Assembly: GCA_020632595.1 (NCBI GenBank)
Contig: JACKFF010000013.1
Coordinates: forward strand, 40,146-104,145
Source of the DNA: Nitrospiraceae bacterium
GTDB taxonomy: Bacteria; Nitrospirota; Nitrospiria; Nitrospirales; UBA8639
DNA: 64,000 nucleotides
Reading direction: 5' to 3'
In this document: positions 34,419-44,197 of the stretch, one piece after another
How positions within the stretch are numbered: position 1 is the first letter of the stretch
How the letters are laid out: each line of letters starts with the position of its first letter
The notes under the pieces: generated by a model
The model's database searches: none
What the model was told of the DNA's origin: nothing
What the model saw: only the letters and a program-made list of their open reading frames with translations
Made by a program: the position numbers and the translations under genes

Positions 34419-34450
34419 TCTCTGTCTCAAAAAGATTAGGGATTTTAAAA

Positions 34451-34483
34451 GGGTCTGTGGGCAGCCACAGGCCCTTTTTTTTT
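34451..34483 (+). terminator. Bidirectional rho-independent terminator
   Basis: A 10-bp stem GGGTCTGTGG/CCACAGGCCC with a GCAG loop and one G-T pair, followed by a run of nine T residues. On the other strand the stem is followed by TTTT, so it may also end mutS transcripts. It serves the convergent exported-protein operon and mutS, and its T run reaches the mutS stop codon. Confidence 0.88.
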
Positions 34484-37130
34484 ATGAATTATCCGCATTC
34501 AATCTGGCTTTAAAGTCAGCAAGCCTATTGAGGGCTTCAAGTGGGGTCATCGAAAAGAGGTCCATCTGTTTGACTTCATCTAATATAACATGCGGTTTTG
34601 GTGAGACGTGTTCGAGAGGAGTGGAATTTAAGGACTCCGCACATATTGACACATTTGTAGACGAGGTATCCTGTTCAAGCTGAGCCAGAATATTTTTTGC
34701 ACGATCCAGTACCGGTTTTGGTATCCCTGCCAATTTGGCGACTTGAATTCCGTAGCTTCGATCGGCCTTTCCCTGGACGATTTTTCTCAAGAATAGAACA
34801 TCCTGCCCTTTTTCCTGGACGAGAACCGTATAGTTCTTGACTCCTTCCCGGAGGGCCTCTAATTGGGTCATTTCATGGTAATGGGTGGCAAAAAGGGTTC
34901 GTGCTCCAAGATGTCCACGGTCTAAGATATATTCGGCCAATGCCCATGCGATACTCAGTCCGTCATAGGTGCTGGTTCCTCTGCCAACTTCATCCAGTAA
35001 CAATAAGCTTCGCGAAGTTGCGGTGTCCAAAATTCTTGCTGTTTCACTCATTTCCACCATGAATGTGCTTTGTCCGGCGCTGAGGTCGTCTGCTGCACCC
35101 ACTCTGGTAAAAATCCGGTCCACGATTCCTATTCTGGCTGAGTCAGCCGGCACAAAGCTTCCTATTTGAGCCATTAATACGATAAGGGCAACCTGGCGCA
35201 AGTAAGTACTCTTTCCTGCCATATTGGGGCCGGTTATTAATAAAAGTCTGTTGGTGTCCAAGTCTAGTATCGTATCGTTGGGAATAAATCCTTCAGTCTG
35301 TTGGATGTGCTCAATGACCGGATGTCGACCTTCTGTGATCTGGATTGTTCCCCCTTCATGGACTGTCGGCTGATGATACCGGTTGACGGCAGCTGCCTCT
35401 GCTAAACCCGTCAGGACGTCCAGCCTGGCCAGTTGCTGGGCCATTCCCTGGATTCTGATGGTGGCGGATGCGACACGGAGACGGATTTCACCAAATAACT
35501 GCCATTCCAGATTTTTCATTTTTTGGTCTGCGCTCGAGAGTCGACCTTCGAGGTCTTGTAGCTCTCCGGTGGTAAACCGTTCGGCATTAACCAGGGTTTG
35601 CTTTCGGTGGTAATCGGCAGGAACCCGCGACAAATTCGCTTTCGTCACTTCTATGTAATAGCCAAAGATCTGATTGAATTTCACTTTGAGAGAGTCGATT
35701 CCGGTCCGGTTGCGTTCCCGAGTTTCCATTTCGGCCAGTAACCGTGTGCCTTCTTTGGCCAGAATTCGCAACTCATCCAGTTCGGCATTCACCCCTGCTT
35801 GAATGATGCCTCCTTCCTTGGCCGAAAGGGGTGGATTGGGAATAATGGTGTCGGCAATCCAGGATGAGACATCCTGAAGGGGATCCCACGCCTCATGGAT
35901 GGTTTGCAGCATGGAAGACTGGAGAGACGGTAAGAGTTGTTGCAGTACGGGCAAGTTTTCCAGAGAGCGATGGAGATTCATGAGGTCTCGAGGATTGGCC
36001 ACTTCCAGGACAATTCGACTATTCAGTCGTTCAAGGTCTTGTATCATTTTCAGATGCTCACGAATCGTCATGCGAATTCCAAGATGAAGGACTAATTCCT
36101 TCACGGCTTCCTGGCGCAGTTGTATGGCCGTGACCTGGGTCAGGGGACGGACAATCCACTCCCGCAAAAGTCTTGTGCCCATGGGAGTTTTAGTCATGTC
36201 CAAGGTCGTGAGTAAGGTAGGGCTTTGCCGTTGTTCGGATACGGGCTTGAGGATTTCTAAATTTCGCAGGGTGGTCTGATCCAATTGCATTTCATGTTCG
36301 AGGAGTCGAATCCATGGCCGCCGTATATGGGCATGCACGAGCGTGGGCTGAGTGTCAGCCAGGTAATGTAAAAGGCCACCCGCAGCCTGAAGTCCGGAAT
36401 GGAGGCCGGGTAGCTGGAGGTCTTCGATATGATTGACCTGAAAAATTTTTGTAAGGATGGCTTTGCTTTCCTCAAGGTCGAAGGTTGAGGCATCACGGGG
36501 CACGATACGGGCGATAGGCAAGGATTGGAGTGCGGATGTCATGGCCTCCTGTATTCCAGCAGGAAAGATGACTTCTTTGGGCTCAAGGCGGACCAGTTCA
36601 TCGATGACGCTTTGTAACGAATGCTTCATCCAGGACTCCGAGATCCAAAACTCGCCGGTTGAAAGGTCTAGTGAGGCCAGGCCGAAGCGATTGGCTAGAG
36701 TCGTATCCTCGGATGAGGAGAACGGGGTGTAGCACAGTGCTGACAGGAAATTGGCCTCACCTGCAGGAAGCAACTCATGATCGTATAAGGTTCCAGGGGT
36801 ATAGACACGCACGACTTCACGACGGACGAGCCCTTTGGCCAGTTTGGGGTCTTCGACTTGTTCACATAAGGCCACTATTTTTCCAGCCTTTAAGAGCTTT
36901 GCGATATACCCGGTTGAAGTGTGATAGGGGACCCCGCAAAGAGGGATGGCCTCCCCTTTAGCCTTGCCCCGTGCTGTTAAGACGATGCCAAGGAGTTTCG
37001 AGGCCTCTTCGGCATCCTCAAAAAACATTTCATAAAAATCCCCAACACGAAAAAATACGATGGCATCAGGATGTTGAGCCTTTACATCCTGAAATTGGCG
37101 CATGAGCGGGGAGAGTTCTTGGTCTTTCAT
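34482..37130 (-). CDS. mutS: DNA mismatch repair protein MutS
   Basis: An 882-residue mismatch-recognition ATPase. The N-terminal mismatch-binding motif FFRVGDFYEMF contains the Phe-x-Glu that probes DNA. The connector, lever and clamp domains follow. The ATPase has Walker A GPNMAGKSTYLRQ, the DDLSAGQSTFMVEM switch, and Walker B LLLLDEVGRGTSTYDG. The C-terminal end has the HhH-like dimerisation part (IPKPVLDRAKNILAQLE). It is full length and last in the run pdxJ-nnr-tsaE-mutS. Confidence 0.97.
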   Translation of the reverse strand: MKDQELSPLMRQFQDVKAQHPDAIVFFRVGDFYEMFFEDAEEASKLLGIVLTARGKAKGEAIPLCGVPYHTSTGYIAKLLKAGKIVALCEQVEDPKLAKGLVRREVVRVYTPGTLYDHELLPAGEANFLSALCYTPFSSSEDTTLANRFGLASLDLSTGEFWISESWMKHSLQSVIDELVRLEPKEVIFPAGIQEAMTSALQSLPIARIVPRDASTFDLEESKAILTKIFQVNHIEDLQLPGLHSGLQAAGGLLHYLADTQPTLVHAHIRRPWIRLLEHEMQLDQTTLRNLEILKPVSEQRQSPTLLTTLDMTKTPMGTRLLREWIVRPLTQVTAIQLRQEAVKELVLHLGIRMTIREHLKMIQDLERLNSRIVLEVANPRDLMNLHRSLENLPVLQQLLPSLQSSMLQTIHEAWDPLQDVSSWIADTIIPNPPLSAKEGGIIQAGVNAELDELRILAKEGTRLLAEMETRERNRTGIDSLKVKFNQIFGYYIEVTKANLSRVPADYHRKQTLVNAERFTTGELQDLEGRLSSADQKMKNLEWQLFGEIRLRVASATIRIQGMAQQLARLDVLTGLAEAAAVNRYHQPTVHEGGTIQITEGRHPVIEHIQQTEGFIPNDTILDLDTNRLLLITGPNMAGKSTYLRQVALIVLMAQIGSFVPADSARIGIVDRIFTRVGAADDLSAGQSTFMVEMSETARILDTATSRSLLLLDEVGRGTSTYDGLSIAWALAEYILDRGHLGARTLFATHYHEMTQLEALREGVKNYTVLVQEKGQDVLFLRKIVQGKADRSYGIQVAKLAGIPKPVLDRAKNILAQLEQDTSSTNVSICAESLNSTPLEHVSPKPHVILDEVKQMDLFSMTPLEALNRLADFKARLNADNS

Positions 37131-37298
37131 CAGGTGAGCTGTTTCGTTTTGAAAATTCTCGGGTGTGGTAGGAATCGTCTGAAATGAGAGTGCAGGTTAT
37201 GTCATTTGTGGATCGATCCCGTGTCTCCGTTATTGAATTCGGATCGGATGGCCGGACGAATATGTCGGTTCATTTGTATGCGGAACCGATTAGTTGAG

Positions 37299-37829
37299 TC
37301 AATGCGGGGTTGATAAGTTTCTTTGTATGTTGGTCACTATGCGGATAGTTTTGGGTCCGGTTCCGGACAGGGTTATGGAGCGGATGTTTTCTTCCTCCCC
37401 GTATTCCAAGCAAATGGCCATGTGGTCGGAGGGTAATATCTGAGGGAACCGCTCCGCCCATTCAATGAGGACAATGGTGTTTGGAGTGAAATATTCCTCT
37501 AATCCTAATGTGGATATATCGGATGGCCCTTCAAGACGATATAAATCCACATGAATTAGCGGAAGAGTCCCTGGATATTCTTGAATAAGGGTAAACGTGG
37601 GACTGCTGACTTGATCCATTGGAATTCCTAGCCCAAGGGCGATACCACAGGTGAGAACGGTTTTTCCTGCTCCCAGGTCACCCGTCAGAGCCAGGACGTC
37701 TCCTCCTGTTAACTGTTGCCCTAACCGCTCACCGAATCGGATGGTTTCCTGGGCAGATGCCGTCCGTAGTTGAAGCGCATTTCCGGTTGAGGCCTGATGA
37801 GGTGTGGCGTGAGAGGGATTCAGATTCAT
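37299..37829 (-). CDS. tsaE: tRNA threonylcarbamoyladenosine biosynthesis ATPase TsaE
   Basis: A 176-residue P-loop protein needed with TsaB/TsaD for t6A37 modification. Walker A is TGDLGAGKT at about residues 49-57; further motifs are VSSPTFTLIQEY and LIHVDLYRLEGPSDISTLGLEEYF, then IEWAERFP. It starts 6 bases after the nnr gene, so the two are cotranscribed, as often seen. Confidence 0.94.
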   Translation of the reverse strand: MNLNPSHATPHQASTGNALQLRTASAQETIRFGERLGQQLTGGDVLALTGDLGAGKTVLTCGIALGLGIPMDQVSSPTFTLIQEYPGTLPLIHVDLYRLEGPSDISTLGLEEYFTPNTIVLIEWAERFPQILPSDHMAICLEYGEEENIRSITLSGTGPKTIRIVTNIQRNLSTPH

Positions 37830-37835
37830 GAGCTC

Positions 37836-39389
37836 CTACGAATGAGACAGAGTATGGGTCAATGCATGAGGAATAGTGGTTAACACATCCCCCGCGATCA
37901 GGCCAGGTTCTCCGATGGTGGCGGCAGCCAGATCACCTGCCAATCCATGCAGATAGACGCCGGCCCGGGCCGCATCCCAACCGTTCAAGCCCTGAGCTAA
38001 TAAACCGGTAATGATTCCGGTCAGGACATCTCCCATTCCGGCGGAAGCCATTCCAGGATTCCCTGTCGGACAAATGGCCACTTGTCCCTGGGGGTCGGCG
38101 ATGATCGTTCGAGCGCCTTTTAATACCAAGATTACCTGATGTTGCATGGCAAACCGTCTGCTGACGCCGATGCGATCCTCATTGACGTGTTTGGAGGAGG
38201 CTCCGAGAAGCCTGGCCATCTCTCCAGGATGTGGGGTCAGGATGGGCGGTCGTTTCAAGGCTGAAAATATTTGGTGATGTTGGGCTAATCCGTTGAGAGC
38301 ATCGGCATCGAGAATACAGGGTGCCTCCAGTTGAGGAAGGAGATGGCGCAAGACCTCGGTTGTTTCCGGAGAGGTCCCCAGGCCGGGTCCGAAAGCCAGA
38401 GCCGATTTTTTAGCGGCGAAAGCAAGAAGGCCCGGGTAGGCTTCCATTCCCAGCAGGTGTTGGGATGATTCCGGCATGGGCTCAGTCATCACCTCCAGAA
38501 GCTTTGACTCCAAAATGGGGGAGATGCTTTGAGGAGTAGCCACGGTTGCCAGGCCGGCACCAATTCGAAGTGCCCCTAATCCTGCCATAGCCGGAGCCCC
38601 CGTTTTCCCCTGTGAACCTCCAACAATTCCTGCATGTCCAAAGGTCCCCTTATGAGAGGACCGGGGGCGAAGAGGAATAAGGGGGCGAACCATCTTTTGA
38701 GACAGAAGATGAATCTGGGGCTTCAGATCCATCACAAATTCCTGGGGAATCCCAATATCGACGACTTGGATGGTTCCGACTTTGTCGATGGCTGAACCCA
38801 CATACAGGCCGAGTTTCGGGCATCCGAACGTTACGGTGAGATCGGACTGAACCGCGGTCCCCAGTATGGCCCCGGTGTTGCTATCCAGGCCGGACGGTAT
38901 ATCTATGGCTAGGGTAAAGGCCTGCGAGGCATTCATGGCTTCGATGGCGGATGAGTAGGGTGGGCGAACTGCTGAAGAGAGACCCGTACCAAGGAGCGCA
39001 TCGATAAGAATATCTGCGTCTTGAGTGAGGGAATGCAGGGATTCCTCCGAGGGATTGACGGTGAACAGGGATGGTCTGATGATTTTGCTAAGTCGTCGAT
39101 ACATAATCTTCGCATCGGGACTGAGTGCCTTGAGTGGAGCCATCAAGGCTACCTTCAACTTTGCACCTCTTTTTGCCAAGAGCCTGGCAACAACGAAACC
39201 GTCTCCACCATTGTTCCCCTTGCCACAAAAAATGACGACCTTTTTGCCTTTAGGGGAACCATAAGCTTCGATAAGGTGGGTCATCGCACCGGTGCCCGCC
39301 CGCTCCATTAAGGTGATGGCGGGAACCTTGGTTTCTTGAATCGTTCGCCGATCAAGTGTTTGCATCTGTTCAGCAGTCACAACCCACAT
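37836..39389 (-). CDS. nnr: Bifunctional NAD(P)HX epimerase/dehydratase
   Basis: Repairs hydrated NAD(P)H. The N-terminal YjeF_N (epimerase, NnrE) half has VIFCGKGNNGGDGFVVARLL and AIDIPSGLDSNTG; the C-terminal ribokinase-like (dehydratase, NnrD) half has GHAGIVGGSQGKTGAPAMAG, PPILTPHPGEMARL and the phosphate-binding NPGMASAGMGDVLTG. Fused length is 517 residues, normal. The ATG starting MWVVTAEQM is chosen over a TTG two codons earlier. In the usual order acpS lies between pdxJ and this gene; it is absent here. Confidence 0.95.
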   Translation of the reverse strand: MWVVTAEQMQTLDRRTIQETKVPAITLMERAGTGAMTHLIEAYGSPKGKKVVIFCGKGNNGGDGFVVARLLAKRGAKLKVALMAPLKALSPDAKIMYRRLSKIIRPSLFTVNPSEESLHSLTQDADILIDALLGTGLSSAVRPPYSSAIEAMNASQAFTLAIDIPSGLDSNTGAILGTAVQSDLTVTFGCPKLGLYVGSAIDKVGTIQVVDIGIPQEFVMDLKPQIHLLSQKMVRPLIPLRPRSSHKGTFGHAGIVGGSQGKTGAPAMAGLGALRIGAGLATVATPQSISPILESKLLEVMTEPMPESSQHLLGMEAYPGLLAFAAKKSALAFGPGLGTSPETTEVLRHLLPQLEAPCILDADALNGLAQHHQIFSALKRPPILTPHPGEMARLLGASSKHVNEDRIGVSRRFAMQHQVILVLKGARTIIADPQGQVAICPTGNPGMASAGMGDVLTGIITGLLAQGLNGWDAARAGVYLHGLAGDLAAATIGEPGLIAGDVLTTIPHALTHTLSHS

Positions 39390-39562
39390 AGGCAAATCAT
39401 AAGAACAAGGAAAAATGGTTGGTTAATGCATGAGCCACAGCAAGCCATGCGTAAACGGGTTAGGACGACATCCGGGTTCTGCACTGTTTTTCAATTGGCT
39501 TGCGGGTGTCTCCGGATCATGTCCCGTGCACACTGATGGGAACCTGCTTCTCCTCGTAGACG

Positions 39563-40276
39563 TTAACCCAGGAGGTGTTTCATGTCACGGACCGCTCGTT
39601 CAAGTCCGACAAAGAGGGCATGAGCAATAATGCTATGGCCGATGTTGAATTCTTCAATTTCTGAAATTCCGGTCAGTCGCCTGATATTCCGGTAATTCAG
39701 CCCATGTCCCGCACTTACACGCAATCCCAATTTTGACGCAAGTTTGGCCGTTTGAACCAACGCGTCAAGCTCAACATCTTCTTCTTGCTGACGGCGGGTA
39801 TTCGCGTAGCGACCGGTATGGATTTCTATGCAGTCTGCTTGGACCTTGTGGGCGGCGCGAAGTTGATTGACATCTGGATCGATAAACAGACTGACGGGAA
39901 TGCCGCCTTCATGGAGTAATTGCACCATGGCCTGGATACGGTCCCGATGTTCGATCACGTCCAACCCACCCTCTGTGGTGAGTTCCTGGCGTCGTTCTGG
40001 CACGAGGGTCACCAGATCGGGTTTAATGTTCAAGGCAATTTTGGCCACGGCATCGTCAGCCGCCATCTCCAAGTTGAGATGCGTCTGCACGGTTTCACGC
40101 AAAATGGTCAGATCCCGATCCTGAATATGCCGCCGGTCCTCCCGGAGGTGCACGACAATGCCATCGGCCCCGGCAAGGTGAACTAGCGAAGCCGCGACAA
40201 TGGGGTCAGGTTCATGTCCTCCACGAGCTTGGCGAAGAGTCGCCACATGGTCGATATTCACGCCGAGTCGTGCCAT
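39563..40276 (-). CDS. pdxJ: Pyridoxine 5'-phosphate synthase
   Basis: Last step of the DXP-dependent vitamin B6 pathway, joining 1-deoxyxylulose phosphate and aminoacetone phosphate. Family motifs are ARLGVNIDHVATLRQARGG, AGADGIVVHLREDRRHIQD, VSLFIDPD, IEIHTGRYA and VSAGHGLNYRNI. At 237 residues it is full length. It starts the minus-strand run with nnr, tsaE and mutS. Confidence 0.97.
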   Translation of the reverse strand: MARLGVNIDHVATLRQARGGHEPDPIVAASLVHLAGADGIVVHLREDRRHIQDRDLTILRETVQTHLNLEMAADDAVAKIALNIKPDLVTLVPERRQELTTEGGLDVIEHRDRIQAMVQLLHEGGIPVSLFIDPDVNQLRAAHKVQADCIEIHTGRYANTRRQQEEDVELDALVQTAKLASKLGLRVSAGHGLNYRNIRRLTGISEIEEFNIGHSIIAHALFVGLERAVRDMKHLLG

Positions 40277-40321
40277 TGAAGTCCTTTAAGGTCCGGGCGA
40301 GTGATGAAGCAACGAGATTTC

Positions 40322-40351
40322 ATTATGGCAAAAGGGAAAATCTTCCTGCAA
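40322..40351 (-). promoter_or_regulatory. Possible promoter for pdxJ-nnr-tsaE-mutS
   Basis: On the minus strand, TTGCAG and CATAAT are separated by 18 bases, about 45 bases upstream of pdxJ. The match to consensus is moderate. Confidence 0.4.
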
Positions 40352-40418
40352 TAAAGGGATTTTCAGTTCAGGGGGAGTGAACCGGGAAAAATTGCCTCAA
40401 AATTCCCATACTCTGAAA

Positions 40419-40447
40419 TTGACTGGTCGCGTTACCTCATCTAGAAT
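40419..40447 (+). promoter_or_regulatory. Promoter of the threonine/lysine/isoleucine operon
   Basis: TTGACT and TAGAAT, each one mismatch from consensus, separated by 17 bases. It lies 81 bases upstream of the aminotransferase start. No leader peptide or riboswitch fold was noticed in between. Confidence 0.7.
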
Positions 40448-40527
40448 AAAAACTCTATTAAATCGTACGATTATCTATCCATTTCCTTCCCAAACCATCA
40501 AGGACGATTCGTCATTTTTCACAAACA

Positions 40528-41712
40528 ATGGAACCTTTTTACCGAATTCAACGTTTGCCAGGATACGTCTTCTCTCAGGTTCAAGAGTTAAAACTCCAAG
40601 CCCGGAAGCGGGGAGAGGATATTATTGATTTAGGCATGGGCAATCCTGACCAGCCCACACCCCGTCATATTGTAGACAAATTGATTGAGACTGCGCGACT
40701 CGGGCGCAATCATCGCTATTCGGCTTCACGCGGCATTACGAAATTGCGTCATGCGATTTGCGATTGGTACCAACGAAATTACGAGGTCAGTCTCGATCCG
40801 GAGACGGAAGCGATTGTGACTCTTGGGGTGAAGGAAGGGTTGGCGCATCTGGCCCTGGCCATGGTGGGACCGGGTGACGTGGTTCTGGCACCGACCCCCA
40901 CATATCCGATTCATATGTACAGTGTGATTATCGCGGGTGGTGAAGTCCGCGGGGTTGAACTAGGGCCGGATTCGGATTTTTTCGAAAATCTGAAAAAGGC
41001 CTTTAAGCAGACGCAACCGGCTCCACGGGCGTTGATTATCAGTTTTCCCCATAATCCAACCACTCGCGTGGTTGATCTGGAGTTTTTCAAAAAGGTGGTA
41101 GAGTTTGCCCTGGAACATCAAGTCTGGGTCATTCATGATTTGGCCTATGCCGATATTGTCTTCGATGGGTACAAAGCCCCCAGTCTTCTTCAAATTCCTG
41201 AGGCCAAACGAATTGGCGTGGAATTTTACTCCCTCTCGAAGAGTTATAACATGCCGGGGTGGCGGGTAGGGTTTTGTGTCGGGAATCGTGAAGTTATTGG
41301 TGCCTTGACCAAGATCAAAAGTTATCTGGATTATGGCATGTTCCAGCCTATTCAAATTGCCAGTATTATTGCCCTGAACGGTCCGCAGGATTGCGTAAAG
41401 GAAATTGTGGGACGATATGAGCGACGGCGGAATGCTCTGGTCCGCGGGCTCAATCGCATTGGTTGGCCGATCGACTATCCGCGCGCTACTATGTTTGCCT
41501 GGGCAAAAATCCCACAACCCTATCTTGGAATGGGGTCGTTGGAGTTTTCCAAGTTATTGTTGCGAGATGCCAAAGTGGCGGTTTCCCCGGGAATAGGATT
41601 TGGCGAAGGCGGCGATGACTATGTGCGCTTTGCATTAGTCGAAAATGAGCACCGGATTTTCCAGGCCGTTCGCGGAATCCGTCAGGCCTTAAAGCTGGAT
41701 GGAGACGTGTAA
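40528..41712 (+). CDS. Class I/II PLP aminotransferase (alanine/LL-DAP aminotransferase-like)
   Basis: A 394-residue fold-type I aminotransferase. The PLP lysine is K238 in SLSKSYNMPGWRVGF; DLGMGNPDQPTP, TLGVKEGLAHLALAM and SFPHNPTTRVVDLEF are the substrate- and cofactor-binding motifs. These match the AlaC/YfdZ-like group. It is the first gene of an operon with hom, thrC, lysC and cimA, and its stop overlaps the hom start as TAATG. A role in transamination linked to aspartate-family amino acids is likely; the exact substrate is not settled by sequence. Confidence 0.88.
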   Translation: MEPFYRIQRLPGYVFSQVQELKLQARKRGEDIIDLGMGNPDQPTPRHIVDKLIETARLGRNHRYSASRGITKLRHAICDWYQRNYEVSLDPETEAIVTLGVKEGLAHLALAMVGPGDVVLAPTPTYPIHMYSVIIAGGEVRGVELGPDSDFFENLKKAFKQTQPAPRALIISFPHNPTTRVVDLEFFKKVVEFALEHQVWVIHDLAYADIVFDGYKAPSLLQIPEAKRIGVEFYSLSKSYNMPGWRVGFCVGNREVIGALTKIKSYLDYGMFQPIQIASIIALNGPQDCVKEIVGRYERRRNALVRGLNRIGWPIDYPRATMFAWAKIPQPYLGMGSLEFSKLLLRDAKVAVSPGIGFGEGGDDYVRFALVENEHRIFQAVRGIRQALKLDGDV

Positions 41713-43022
41713 TGCGAAAGACGATTCAGGTTGGGCTGATCGGGTTTGGAACGGTGGGAACAGGAGTCGTCAAGATTCTCCAGGAAAATGCCGGTCTCAT
41801 CACGAAGCGTGTTGGAGTTCCGGTGGCACTCGTGCGAATTGCGGACTTGGATGTGAAAACCGATCGCGGAGTATCGGTACCTCAAGGGGTCCTCACGACG
41901 GATGTCAGGGACATTCTCGATGATTCGGCTATTGACATAGTGGTGGAATTAATTGGCGGGCATGAACCGGCCAAACAATTTATTCTTCAGGCGCTTGAAC
42001 GAAAAAAGTGTGTGGTCACGGCGAATAAAGCGTTGTTGGCCGACCATGGAGAAGAGATATTTGAAGCGGCATTCAAGGCAGGCGTTGATCTCGGGTTTGA
42101 AGCGAGTGTGGGGGGAGGTATTCCCATCATTCGATCGCTTACCGAAGGCTTAGCGGCAAACAGAATCTGGTCGATTACGGGGATTATGAATGGCACGTCA
42201 AATTATATTCTGACCCGGATGACCAATGAACACCGTGATTTTGATGAAATATTACAGGAAGCGAAGCGGGAAGGGTATGCCGAAGCGGATCCCTCGCTGG
42301 ATGTTGATGGGGTGGACGCCGCACATAAATTGGCTATCATGGTGAATCTTGCGTATGGGACTCCCGTGCCCATGGGAGCCATCTATACTGAGGGCATTTC
42401 CCGCATTTCGACGATAGATATTGAATTTGCCCGTGAACTCGGATTTACGATTAAATTGCTGGGAATCGCCAAGCTTCACGAGCATGCCATTGAGGCACGA
42501 GTACATCCCGCCTTGGTGCCGGCGGGATCTCCCATTGCACAGGTCAATGGAGTCTACAATGCCATTCATCTGATTGGTGACGCGGTGGGAGATGTTGTGC
42601 TCTACGGCAAAGGGGCCGGTTCGCTTCCCACAGCCAGTGCCGTGGTGGGGGACATCATCGATTTGGCGCGCAATCGTGTCGCCGGGGTTGCCGGCCGCGT
42701 TCCTGTGACCTCATTCAAATGGGAATCACGTGAGCCTATTGCCATACGACCGATGGAGGACATTGAAAGCCGGTATTATTTGCGGTGCATGGTCAAAGAT
42801 CAACCCGGCGTTCTATCGTCCATATCGGGAATTCTTGGACAGCGTGAGATCAGCATCTCGTCTGTCCTGCAAAAAGGGCGGAAGGAAGGACAAACGGTGC
42901 CGTTGGTCATCTTGACACATCGCTCGGTGGAGCGGGCGGTTCAATCGGCACTCCAGGAGATTAATGCACTTCCCATGGTATCAGAGCCAACGACGTTATT
43001 ACGGATGGAAGGGGTGGAATAA
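41712..43022 (+). CDS. hom: Homoserine dehydrogenase
   Basis: NAD(P)H-dependent reduction of aspartate semialdehyde to homoserine. The Rossmann motif is GLIGFGTVGTGVVKIL; VTANKALLADHG and GGGIPIIRSL with GIMNGTSNYILTRM are catalytic-domain motifs. The C-terminal ACT domain (YYLRCMVKDQPGVLSSISGILGQREISISSVLQ) suggests feedback control by threonine. 436 residues, normal. It shares one base with the upstream gene's stop and precedes thrC. Confidence 0.97.
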   Translation: MRKTIQVGLIGFGTVGTGVVKILQENAGLITKRVGVPVALVRIADLDVKTDRGVSVPQGVLTTDVRDILDDSAIDIVVELIGGHEPAKQFILQALERKKCVVTANKALLADHGEEIFEAAFKAGVDLGFEASVGGGIPIIRSLTEGLAANRIWSITGIMNGTSNYILTRMTNEHRDFDEILQEAKREGYAEADPSLDVDGVDAAHKLAIMVNLAYGTPVPMGAIYTEGISRISTIDIEFARELGFTIKLLGIAKLHEHAIEARVHPALVPAGSPIAQVNGVYNAIHLIGDAVGDVVLYGKGAGSLPTASAVVGDIIDLARNRVAGVAGRVPVTSFKWESREPIAIRPMEDIESRYYLRCMVKDQPGVLSSISGILGQREISISSVLQKGRKEGQTVPLVILTHRSVERAVQSALQEINALPMVSEPTTLLRMEGVE

Positions 43023-43063
43023 TACATGAGGCCAAATCGCGTCACGAAGGGGGACAAGCCATT

Positions 43064-44125
43064 ATGATTCCTTGGCGTGGCATTATCGAGGAATATCGGA
43101 AATTCCTCCCGGTGGGAGAGCAGACTCCGATCGTGTCACTACTGGAGGGGAATACCCCACTTATTCCAGCAAAGCGCTTAGCCGGTAAAATTTGTCCTGG
43201 CCTGGGACTGTATCTAAAAATAGAAGGGGCCAACCCAACCGGTTCCTTTAAGGACCGGGGGATGACACTGGCGGTTTCCAAGGCCGTAGAAAACAAGGCC
43301 AGGGGCCTCATGTGCGCCTCGACAGGCAACACCTCCGCTTCGGCAGCGGCCTATGGGGCGAAGGCGGGGTTGCCGGTATACGTCGTTGTGCCGGCAGGGA
43401 ATATCGCATTGGGTAAATTGACGCAGGCACTCATGCATGGGGCCCGAGTCATTCAGATCGAAGGAAACTTTGATCAGGCCTTAACGATCGTAAAAGATCT
43501 GTGCGAGGAAACCGCCATTGAACTGGTCAATTCAATTAACCCGTTTCGTTTGGAGGGCCAGAAAACGGCGGCCATGGAAATTTGTGAACAGTTAGGGTAT
43601 GCCCCGGTCATTCATGCCCTCCCGGTTGGGAACGCCGGGAATATTACGGCGTATTGGCAAGGATATCGGGAGTACCACAAGGCCGGACAAACCCAAGGGG
43701 TGCCTCGTATGTTCGGGTTTCAAGCGGAAGGAGCCGCGCCCTTGGTCAGGGGGCATGTCGTGGAGGAGCCGAAAACCGTTGCTTCAGCTATTCGGATTGG
43801 CAATCCGGCCAGTTGGTGCCTGGCACTGGAAGCAGTGGAGGAATCTCACGGTTACCTGGACATGGTGTCGGACGAAGAAATTCTCCGAGCCTATCAAATG
43901 GTGGCGAGTGAAGAAGGGGTCTTTTGCGAGCCCGCTTCCGCTGCGTCTCTGGCTGGGATTGACAAAATGCATCGCGCCGGATTGTTGCCGAAAGAGGGGG
44001 ATATTGTGTGTACCTTAACGGGACACGGGTTAAAGGATCCAGATACGGCCATCTCGGTTTCCTATCGACCGGTGACGGTTCCTGCAACACATGAAGCGGT
44101 CAGGGCGCAATTAACGAATCAATAA
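43064..44125 (+). CDS. thrC: Threonine synthase
   Basis: PLP enzyme converting O-phosphohomoserine to threonine. The PLP lysine is K63 in GSFKDRGM, and the phosphate-binding loop is LPVGNAGNITAYW. CASTGNTSASAAAY is a further family motif. At 353 residues it is the short class of threonine synthase. It needs phosphohomoserine, but no classical ThrB kinase gene is in the operon; the next gene is the proposed substitute. Confidence 0.96.
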   Translation: MIPWRGIIEEYRKFLPVGEQTPIVSLLEGNTPLIPAKRLAGKICPGLGLYLKIEGANPTGSFKDRGMTLAVSKAVENKARGLMCASTGNTSASAAAYGAKAGLPVYVVVPAGNIALGKLTQALMHGARVIQIEGNFDQALTIVKDLCEETAIELVNSINPFRLEGQKTAAMEICEQLGYAPVIHALPVGNAGNITAYWQGYREYHKAGQTQGVPRMFGFQAEGAAPLVRGHVVEEPKTVASAIRIGNPASWCLALEAVEESHGYLDMVSDEEILRAYQMVASEEGVFCEPASAASLAGIDKMHRAGLLPKEGDIVCTLTGHGLKDPDTAISVSYRPVTVPATHEAVRAQLTNQ

Positions 44126-44197
44126 TCCCCATGGTCTTCTGAAAACCCGGATTGTTCGTTCACCTACTCATGAACTCAACACAGTGAGGCTCAGGTC

